In this document: in pieces, positions 1 through 4,607 of the stretch | Numbering within the stretch: the stretch's first letter is position 1 | Layout: each line of letters opens with the position of its first letter | NCBI GenBank assembly: GCA_030916685.1 | Contig: JAUPWD010000004.1 | Location: forward strand, 1 to 5,853 | Length of the DNA: 5,853 bases | Source: Patescibacteria group bacterium | Lineage (GTDB): Bacteria > Patescibacteria > Paceibacteria > Moranbacterales > UBA1568 | Direction of reading: 5' to 3' | The notes under the pieces: generated by a model | What the model was told of the DNA's origin: nothing | What the model saw: only the letters and a program-made list of their open reading frames with translations | Databases searched by the model: none | Made by a program: the position numbers and the translations under genes

Positions 1-420
1 GTTGAGGATTGCATTTTGTATCGGCGAGGCTCCGCGATATTTCGGGAGAAGTGATGGATGGACATTGATGCAGCCGAACCCAGGAACGTCGAGGAATGCT
101 TTCGGGAGAATTCTTCCGTAGGCGGCGACGATGATGAGATCGGGCTTCATTGCTTTCAGTTTCTCGATCTCCGTTTCGGTGATCTTCAGTGGTTGTTCGA
201 CCGGTATTTTGTTTGCGACGGCGATCGTCTTGACGGGCGAGAAAACAGTTTCCTGATCACGTCCTTGGGGTTTGTCTGGCTGGGTGAAAACGGAAATGAC
301 ATGGTATTCGTTTTGGATCAGCGCCTGCAGAAAGGAGGCTGCGAAATCGGGCGTTCCCATGAAGACAACCCGGATTTTTGGACTTGAAAAAATGTTTTTC
401 TTGATGAAGCTAAAGGGCAT
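1..420 (-). CDS. fmt: Methionyl-tRNA formyltransferase, N-terminal 140 residues (runs off the left edge)
   Basis: Fmt transfers a formyl group from 10-formyltetrahydrofolate to Met-tRNA(fMet) in the cytoplasm, making the initiator tRNA. The translation shows the family signatures in order: MGTPDFA (residues 21-27), TQPDKPQGR (46-54), AAYGRILP (99-106), and N119-V-H121 followed by SLLP (123-126) and YRGASPIQ. N119 and H121 match the catalytic Asn and His of the family; the catalytic Asp lies beyond the window. About 140 of a usual 310-320 residues are present. The ATG at 420 is forced: no ATG, GTG or TTG lies in frame between it and Met21, and starting at Met21 would remove the first beta strand. 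This gives an N-terminus about a dozen residues longer than usual. The start lies two bases after the def stop codon with no Shine-Dalgarno sequence, so translation is probably coupled to def. Identity is certain; only the exact start is inferred. Confidence 0.96.
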   Translation of the reverse strand, partial: MPFSFIKKNIFSSPKIRVVFMGTPDFAASFLQALIQNEYHVISVFTQPDKPQGRDQETVFSPVKTIAVANKIPVEQPLKITETEIEKLKAMKPDLIIVAAYGRILPKAFLDVPGFGCINVHPSLLPKYRGASPIQNAILN

Positions 421-422
421 AA

Positions 423-893
423 CTAAAGAGCGTAATGTTTGAGTAAACTTTCATCGTAACGATCGACGATGAGGATGCCATCGAGATGATCGATTTCGTG
501 TTGGATAGCGATGGCAAGCAGTCCGCTTGTGGTGAGACTTTGGCTCGTTCCGTGTTCATCCTGATAGTCGACGGTGACGGTTTCGTATCGTTCGATGGAA
601 AGGAATTGTCCGGGGAGCGAGAGACAGCCTTCCTCGAAGAGAATGCGATCTTCCTCATGGCCGGTAAGCGTCGGGTTGATGAAAACAATCTTTTCGCCGT
701 TTATCTCGATGACAGCCAATCGAAGGGATACACCGATTTGTGGTGCTGCAAGCCCGAGTCCGTCGGCTTCGTGCATGGCGATCCACATATCGGAAATGAG
801 CTCCTGTATGGCGGGAGCGGATGGATTTTCGATGGGAAGGGCTTTTTTGCGGAGAATGTCACTCTCGGCGCCCGTGATGATGGAATAGTTCAT
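423..893 (-). CDS. def: Peptide deformylase
   Basis: Def is a metalloenzyme that removes the N-formyl group from new polypeptides as they leave the ribosome. All three diagnostic motifs are intact in 156 residues: GLGLAAPQIG (45-54), EGCLSLPG (88-95) and QHEIDHLDG (131-139). C90, H132 and H136 are the metal ligands and E133 is the catalytic acid/base. Length is slightly below the usual 160-190 residues, with a short C-terminus, so the protein should be active. The gene lies 21 bases after the priA stop and 2 bases before the fmt start, in a priA-def-fmt cluster on the same strand. The ATG at 893 has no Shine-Dalgarno sequence. Instead a TATACT hexamer ends six bases before it, which suggests an internal, leaderless promoter in addition to any read-through from priA. 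Confidence 0.97.
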   Translation of the reverse strand: MNYSIITGAESDILRKKALPIENPSAPAIQELISDMWIAMHEADGLGLAAPQIGVSLRLAVIEINGEKIVFINPTLTGHEEDRILFEEGCLSLPGQFLSIERYETVTVDYQDEHGTSQSLTTSGLLAIAIQHEIDHLDGILIVDRYDESLLKHYAL

Positions 894-899
894 GAGCTC

Positions 900-905
900 A
901 GTATA
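900..905 (-). promoter_or_regulatory. Candidate -10 element for a leaderless def transcript
   Basis: On the minus strand the gap between priA and def contains TATACT (5 of 6 matches to TATAAT), followed by six bases and then the def ATG. With a usual -10 to +1 distance, transcription would begin at or within a base or two of the A of the start codon. I see no convincing -35 element and no TG extension, so this rests on the hexamer, its spacing and the lack of a ribosome binding site. Confidence 0.4.
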
Positions 906-914
906 ATCGATATT

Positions 915-2879
915 TCAGGAAAGAGAAAGGGGATTCCGGTCGATAGTAAAGCCAAGGGAAGCGAGTTTTGCGAGATTATGGCGGAGACTTTCCGGTATCA
1001 GAAGACCTCTCACGCGAATCACGATGAAGCGTGTATATTTTCCCCGTACCTTCGGAATAAGCGGAATGACCTGCTCGCTTACGATGAGGGATTCTTTTTC
1101 TCCTGTTGGCGTTTTAAGAAATGATATCGCCCGCTCCATTTCTCTTTCGACTTTTCTCTCATCGGTGTCGCTCCATGAGCACTTGATAAGTGCGCCATAT
1201 GGGGGATAGGCGAACATTTCCCGATCCTGTTTGAGCGTATCGATGATCGATCGTGTCGTTCCGGTGGTGAGTGATTGGAAGATAGGATGTTCGGAATGAA
1301 AGGTTTGGATGATGAGGTTTCCCTTCGCGCTCACGCGGGAGAGAGCGATAGCGAGACTGCGGAGAAGTCTTTCTTCGGCCTGATAGTCGGGGAATCGGAG
1401 TGCATTGTCTCCGTCGAGGAGGGCGACGAGTCCGAGTTTCGGGAGGTGCGGAGCGAGGAGTGCGGCTTCGGTGCCGATCAGAATATTCGTTTTTCCCGAA
1501 TGCGCTTCGGCGAGGATATCTGTCTGGTTTTGTTTCAGTCGGCGAGAAGTCGCATCCATGCGGCGTATGATCGAATACGGGAAGAGCCGTTTCAGCTCTC
1601 GTTCTAATTTTTCGGTCCCGAAACCCATGTTCTTGAAATTGATCCCACGGCAATCCGGGCAGGATGGGAATTCTTTGGTGTGATAGGAACAATGAAGACA
1701 GCGATAACTCCCTTTGTCCGTTCCGACGAGCGCTCGCTCACACTCTGGACAACGGAGGACGTTCTTACACCGTTCACAGACAGAGAAGATGCTCGTGCCC
1801 TGGCGATTCACGATGAGGAGGATTTGTTCTCCTTTTCGAAGTGACTCCCGTACGTGTTCGATGGTAAGGAGCGAGAATGGCGAGAAATTTTTCTTGTAGC
1901 GATCGAGCTTGAGATCAGAGAGGATGATACGACTCCTCGCTTGCTTGTCATCGAAGATGCTCTCTCCATGGATCGGTATATTTTTTTTCTCTCGTCCGAA
2001 AAAGTTCCGAAGCATCTGTGTCGGCGATACCGTGATGAGATTTGCCTTATGAAGCGTTGCGAGTTTCTCTGCGACGGCATGACCTTCATAGCGGGGCATC
2101 ATGTCCCATTGCTTGTATCCGTCATGCGAATCGAAGTCGAGGAGGACAGTCTCTAGATTCTGAAACGGTGCGAAGAGCGCTTGTCTCGTGCCGATGATGA
2201 TATGCACATCTCCATTCCGAATCGCCTCCCAATAGGTAGAGTAAATGCCATCTGAGACGTCGCTCGTGATGAGGGCGACCGCCCCGGTCTCGAAATATTT
2301 TCGGTATTCTCCGAAAAGCTCATGAGCGAGCAATATGTCTGGCACGAGAAGGAGTATCTGTTTTTTCGCCGCAATCGTTTTTTTCGCGAGTATCAGGAAA
2401 ACGGTGTTTTTTTCTTCGGATGATTTCGGAAGGTAATGGCTTTGGGTCGTTTCCACAAGTGTGGTGGCGAGTTTCTTCTGCGAGACAGATGGTTTCGGAA
2501 TTTCGATACAAGGAATGTTTTTGATTTCTTTTTTCTTGCGTTCGGCGACCTGTTTGGGGAGGGCATGCTTCAGGACGAGGCCGAGCGGTGTGAGATACTC
2601 CACTCCGATCCATTCCGCGAGAGCGAGCTGCGTCTGTGTGAGAAATGATGGCGCGATGATGGCGCTGACGGCGCGCGTCTTGAAGGGGAGAGGACTCTTC
2701 ATCTCGCTTGATCCGATGACGACACCCTGGATGGAGCGTTTCACGAAGGGGACACGGACGAGTGATCCGAGTCCGATAGGCTCTGGATATTCGTACGTGA
2801 AAGACGATGCGCGTTGAAGTGGAAGCGGGATGATCGGGACGACCTCTATGGCATATTTTATCGTATTTTTTTCCGTCAT
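915..2879 (-). CDS. priA: Primosomal protein N' (PriA) with degenerate helicase/ATPase motifs
   Basis: PriA recognises stalled forks and D-loops and loads the replicative helicase for replication restart. The N-terminal 3'-end-binding domain (about 8-60), winged-helix segment (about 78-110), helicase-like lobes (about 150-530) and the PPYG/KxRGKY C-terminal region (559-625) can all be followed. The zinc module is complete: four CxxC pairs at 368/371, 377/380, 394/397 and 407/410. The ATPase core is not. The P-loop GSGKT position reads SSEEKNT (152-158), DEEH is DFDS (248-251), SATPS is SPTQM (285-289), the GTQMIAKGHDFP segment is GTEAALLAPHLP (469-480), and the QVAGRAGR motif is IALSRVSA (511-518). 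The frame is open for 654 codons, somewhat short for PriA (E. coli about 730), so this is not an obvious pseudogene. It probably acts as a structural loader without unwinding. Actinobacterial PriA proteins are, as I recall, also noted to lack helicase motifs. The ATG at 2879 has no Shine-Dalgarno sequence. Confidence 0.93.
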   Translation of the reverse strand: MTEKNTIKYAIEVVPIIPLPLQRASSFTYEYPEPIGLGSLVRVPFVKRSIQGVVIGSSEMKSPLPFKTRAVSAIIAPSFLTQTQLALAEWIGVEYLTPLGLVLKHALPKQVAERKKKEIKNIPCIEIPKPSVSQKKLATTLVETTQSHYLPKSSEEKNTVFLILAKKTIAAKKQILLLVPDILLAHELFGEYRKYFETGAVALITSDVSDGIYSTYWEAIRNGDVHIIIGTRQALFAPFQNLETVLLDFDSHDGYKQWDMMPRYEGHAVAEKLATLHKANLITVSPTQMLRNFFGREKKNIPIHGESIFDDKQARSRIILSDLKLDRYKKNFSPFSLLTIEHVRESLRKGEQILLIVNRQGTSIFSVCERCKNVLRCPECERALVGTDKGSYRCLHCSYHTKEFPSCPDCRGINFKNMGFGTEKLERELKRLFPYSIIRRMDATSRRLKQNQTDILAEAHSGKTNILIGTEAALLAPHLPKLGLVALLDGDNALRFPDYQAEERLLRSLAIALSRVSAKGNLIIQTFHSEHPIFQSLTTGTTRSIIDTLKQDREMFAYPPYGALIKCSWSDTDERKVEREMERAISFLKTPTGEKESLIVSEQVIPLIPKVRGKYTRFIVIRVRGLLIPESLRHNLAKLASLGFTIDRNPLSLS

Positions 2880-2885
2880 GACTCT

Positions 2886-2899
2886 ATTGTAGCATTATG
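2886..2899 (-). promoter_or_regulatory. Candidate extended -10 promoter for priA (leaderless)
   Basis: The minus strand reads TGCTACAAT, an extended -10 (TG, one base, then TACAAT with 5 of 6 matches), followed by six bases (AGAGTC) and the priA ATG. This places the expected transcription start on the A of the start codon. The -35 position falls inside the CGG repeat array and does not resemble TTGACA, which fits an extended -10 promoter. An overlapping CATAAT just upstream is a weaker alternative. Confidence 0.5.
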
Positions 2900-2945
2900 C
2901 GGACCTATGCGGACTATACACGGACCAATACGGAATAAGTGCGGG
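2896..2945. repeat. Helically phased CGG repeat array upstream of priA
   Basis: Two perfect copies of TATGCGGAC (2896-2904 and 2906-2914) are followed by degenerate copies, TATACACGGAC (2915-2925) and AATACGGA (2927-2934), and then GTGCGGG (2939-2945). The CGG cores start at 2900, 2910, 2921, 2931 and 2942, so the spacing is 10, 11, 10 and 11 bp, one per turn of the double helix. The array covers roughly -17 to -66 relative to the predicted priA start. It could be a protein-binding array or a decayed short tandem repeat; the sequence alone does not decide. Confidence 0.55.
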
Positions 2946-2957
2946 GTTGACCCGCAC
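2939..2957. repeat. Perfect 7-bp inverted repeat (hairpin)
   Basis: GTGCGGG (2939-2945) and CCCGCAC (2951-2957) are perfect complements around the 5-base loop GTTGA. Neither side has a T-run, so it is not a standard intrinsic terminator, and no gene ends here. It overlaps the last unit of the phased array. A near copy of its left arm and loop (GTGCGGGTTGAC) recurs at 3068-3079 without the right arm. It may be an operator or a cruciform-forming site. Confidence 0.5.
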
Positions 2958-3040
2958 ATCAATTATGCGTTTGAGGATGCATGTTGATAGTGAGAGCGTG
3001 ATTATATTAAAAGAAATTTTGGTTGGCAATGAGTTTCTTT

Positions 3041-3053
3041 GCGCCTTTGGCGC
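3041..3053. repeat. Short inverted repeat in the divergent intergenic region
   Basis: GCGCC, TTT, GGCGC forms a 5-bp GC-only stem with a 3-base loop. It sits about 100 bases upstream of the phosphodiesterase start. A weaker stem using TGCGCA (3054-3059) and TGTGCG (3067-3072) follows immediately. There is no T-run. The remainder of 2958-3151 shows no tRNA and no convincing gene. Confidence 0.3.
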
Positions 3054-3074
3054 TGCGCATATTTGGTGTGCGGG

Positions 3075-3103
3075 TTGACTTTTGGCTTCTTTTAGGGTAA
3101 TTT
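3075..3103 (+). promoter_or_regulatory. Possible rightward promoter for the phosphodiesterase gene
   Basis: TTGACT (3075-3080, 5 of 6 matches to the -35 consensus) is followed after 17 bases by TAATTT (3098-3103), which keeps only the first, second and last bases of the -10 consensus. This would give a leader of about 40 bases. An alternative AAGAAT (3140-3145) lies six bases before the ATG, the same leaderless spacing seen for priA and def, but it is also a poor match. The evidence does not choose between them. Confidence 0.3.
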
Positions 3104-3151
3104 TAGACTATTCAGCGAATAATTGCGCGATCAGTTACTAAGAATCAGAAT

Positions 3152-3700
3152 ATGCATTATCGAAGAGTATTCGTGGGCATCCCCATTTCGCAGTCTTTCG
3201 GAAAGCGATTGATGCGGAAGATGGAAACCTGGCAGCACCTCCCGATCCGTTTCGGAAAGGAGGAGAATTTCCATGTGACTTTAGCATTCCTCGGCCTAGT
3301 GAAGGATGATGATTTGCCGAGTATTTGTGAAGATATTACGGAGGCATTGAAGGAGACGGAATCTTTCGATATCACTTTCAATGAAATAAAGCTGACGCCC
3401 AAGGGAGGAGATGAGGCGAAGATGCTCTGGCTCCTCGGAGAACCGAGCGAGGGATTGGCATCGCTTCGAAATGCCATGGAATCATGTCTCTCTTCTTTCG
3501 ATCCTGAATACAAGACATTCGTACCGCATATCACGCTCGGTCGGGTATTGCGCACTCGTTGGGCGAATCTTCCGGAGCGGCCGGATATCCATGAGACGGT
3601 CAATCTCGCCGAGTCCGTCGGAAGCGTGACGCTTTTCGAGAGTGTCTCTGAGAATGGCAAACGAAAGTTCATTCCCTTGGCAGAATTCCCTTTGCTGTAG
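3152..3700 (+). CDS. thpR: RNA 2',3'-cyclic phosphodiesterase (2H family, 2'-5' RNA ligase-like)
   Basis: This 182-residue protein belongs to the 2H phosphoesterase superfamily, whose bacterial ThpR/LigT members open 2',3'-cyclic phosphates at RNA ends and can reversibly make 2'-5' RNA links in vitro. Both catalytic HxTx motifs are present: HVTL (41-44, in ENFHVTLAFLG) and HITL (126-129, in VPHITLGR). These pair to form the active site of the bilobal fold. The opening RRVFVGIPIS and a length near the E. coli enzyme (about 176) fit a complete protein. The start at 3152 is chosen because it leaves the usual few residues before the first beta strand (residues 5-10). There is no Shine-Dalgarno sequence. 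The gene is divergent from priA and is followed by a 130-base gap with hairpins. The physiological substrate is not known for this family in most bacteria; tRNA or mRNA fragment repair is only inferred. Confidence 0.92.
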   Translation: MHYRRVFVGIPISQSFGKRLMRKMETWQHLPIRFGKEENFHVTLAFLGLVKDDDLPSICEDITEALKETESFDITFNEIKLTPKGGDEAKMLWLLGEPSEGLASLRNAMESCLSSFDPEYKTFVPHITLGRVLRTRWANLPERPDIHETVNLAESVGSVTLFESVSENGKRKFIPLAEFPLL

Positions 3701-3730
3701 GTTTTTCATATTGATGAATGTTCTGTCGCT

Positions 3731-3754
3731 GTTTTTCTTCCGGCGAAGAAAAAC
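3731..3754. repeat. Perfect 10-bp inverted repeat downstream of the phosphodiesterase gene
   Basis: GTTTTTCTTC (3731-3740) and GAAGAAAAAC (3745-3754) pair perfectly around a CGGC tetraloop, 30 bases after the thpR stop codon. The stem is A/T-rich and has no following T-run, so it is not a textbook intrinsic terminator. Its position makes transcription end or 3'-end protection of the thpR message the simplest role. Another possibility is structure in the leader of the next gene. Confidence 0.55.
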
Positions 3755-3764
3755 TGACGTTACG

Positions 3765-3798
3765 CTGAAAACTTTTTCAGAAAAAAGACCATGCTTTT
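3765..3798. repeat. Two further A/T-rich inverted repeats before the glycosyltransferase gene
   Basis: CTGAAAA (3765-3771) pairs with TTTTCAG (3774-3780) across only two bases, so as RNA its inner pairs would open. Then AAAAG (3783-3787) pairs with CTTTT (3794-3798) around ACCATG. With the 3731-3754 hairpin, the gap holds three inverted repeats in about 70 bases. They could form alternative structures, but some pairing is expected by chance in such homopolymer-rich DNA. Confidence 0.35.
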
Positions 3799-3830
3799 CA
3801 TCGTAAAGTCGCGCCAGAGCATTTATCAAT

Positions 3831-4589
3831 ATGACCGCAATCAAAAAAACTATGAAGATCTTAGGTTCTGAAGTTGACAATCTTTCTCGAACAGAAATAC
3901 TTGATCGCGTGAAGCAATTTCTCGATGAGCCGAAATTTCACCAGATAGCGACGGTGAATCCAGAATTCCTTGTGGAAGCGGATCGGAATCCGGAATTCAT
4001 GAGTGCTTTGAATAGTTGCGATTTGCGCGTGGCGGATGGTATCGGCATTTCACTCGTCACATTTTTCTCTGGAGAGAAATTGAAGTGCCGGTTCCCGGGC
4101 GCAGATCTCATGGAAGAAGTTTTGAAAATAGCCAATGAAAAAAAGCTTTCAGTATATCTTGCTGTTCGTGCCGATGGACTGAGTTCGTATGAGGAAGTGA
4201 GGGATGTTATATTAAAGATGTATCCAAATATAAAAATTGATGGATTAAATATTAATATTGCAGATTGCAGATTTCAGATTGCAGAATTTCAATCTTCAAT
4301 CAAAAATCTGAAATCTGCAATTATCTTGTGTAATTTCGGAGCTCCAGCACAAGAATTATTTCTCGCCAAATTTAAAGACGAAACTTCGGAGTTAAGAATA
4401 GGAATGGGTGTCGGCGGTGCCTTTGATTATCTCACCGGCAAACAAAAACGCGCCCCGAAATGGTTGCGTGATATCGGTCTTGAATGGCTCTGGCGTTTGA
4501 TATGCCAGCCATCACGTATCATTCGCATTTGGAATGCCACAGCCGTTTTCTTGTTTAAAGTTCTAAAAAGTGCCATACTGAAGCCATAA
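3831..4589 (+). CDS. WecG/TagA/CpsF family glycosyltransferase
   Basis: This family transfers an N-acetylmannosamine-type sugar from a UDP donor to GlcNAc-diphospho-undecaprenol at the inner membrane face, building teichoic acid linkage units, enterobacterial common antigen or other surface glycans. Visible motifs are TVNPEFLV (41-48), RVADGIGI (66-73), CRFPGADL (86-93), GAPAQE (170-175), and GVGGAFDYLTGKQKRAPKW (193-211) followed by ExLWRLxxQPSR. T41, N43, D69 (probable catalytic base), R87 and Q174 appear to match key residues described for Thermoanaerobacter TagA. At 252 residues the protein is full length, with a basic, amphipathic C-terminus as in membrane-recruited TagA. The start could be 3831 or Met8 at 3852, since the family often begins MKILG; neither has a Shine-Dalgarno sequence. 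Residues about 143-164 are encoded by a palindromic repeat. The gene stops 18 bases before gltX. The exact sugar and acceptor cannot be read from sequence. Confidence 0.9.
   Translation: MTAIKKTMKILGSEVDNLSRTEILDRVKQFLDEPKFHQIATVNPEFLVEADRNPEFMSALNSCDLRVADGIGISLVTFFSGEKLKCRFPGADLMEEVLKIANEKKLSVYLAVRADGLSSYEEVRDVILKMYPNIKIDGLNINIADCRFQIAEFQSSIKNLKSAIILCNFGAPAQELFLAKFKDETSELRIGMGVGGAFDYLTGKQKRAPKWLRDIGLEWLWRLICQPSRIIRIWNATAVFLFKVLKSAILKP
4257..4321. repeat. Palindromic repeat embedded in frame in the glycosyltransferase gene
   Basis: Four 7-mers run in tandem (ATTGCAG, ATTGCAG, ATTTCAG, ATTGCAG; 4257-4284). The arm ATTGCAGATTTCAGATT (4264-4280) is repeated perfectly in inverted orientation as AATCTGAAATCTGCAAT (4305-4321), with a 24-base loop. 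The stretch is free of stop codons in the gene's frame and encodes residues about 143-164 (IADCRFQ...NLKSAI). It lies just before the GxPxQE motif. Its low-complexity, A/T-rich look differs from the flanking coding sequence. This resembles a dispersed palindromic element that has colonised a reading frame. Confidence 0.75.
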
Positions 4590-4607
4590 TTCTCGTAGTA
4601 AACTTGT

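Noticed and set aside
1488..1499. SGKT at PriA residues 461-464 as a possible relocated Walker A motif
   Set aside because: It lies just before the motif V region (NILIGT) in the second helicase lobe, where family members have a variable loop. It lacks the preceding glycine-rich P-loop and the strand-loop-helix context.
2939..2957. The GC-rich hairpin as an intrinsic terminator
   Set aside because: There is no T-run on either strand next to the stem, and no gene ends there because both flanking genes are transcribed away from it.
2965..3078. A 37-codon rightward open frame starting at ATG 2965 in the divergent intergenic region
   Set aside because: It has no ribosome binding site or well-placed promoter, no recognisable motif, and it runs through the 3041-3053 inverted repeat. 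An overlapping 23-codon frame in another phase (3029-3100) is equally open. Neither can be supported without conservation data.
3482..3880. A 132-codon minus-strand open frame with a hydrophobic N-terminus, across the end of thpR, the gap and the start of the glycosyltransferase gene
   Set aside because: It is antisense to two genes with clear family motifs, and its hydrophobic stretch is simply the complement of the A-rich start of the glycosyltransferase gene. No family signature is visible.
4257..4321. The repeated 7-mers as a CRISPR array
   Set aside because: The units are only 7 bases long and directly adjacent, with no spacers, and they lie within a coding frame. There are no cas genes in the window.
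4585..4590. CATAAT at the glycosyltransferase stop codon as a -10 box for gltX
   Set aside because: It ends 17 bases before the ATG and has no good -35 element (only a poor TTCTAA match upstream). The TAGTAA at 4596-4601, which has the six-base leaderless spacing, is also a poor match, so no gltX promoter is called.
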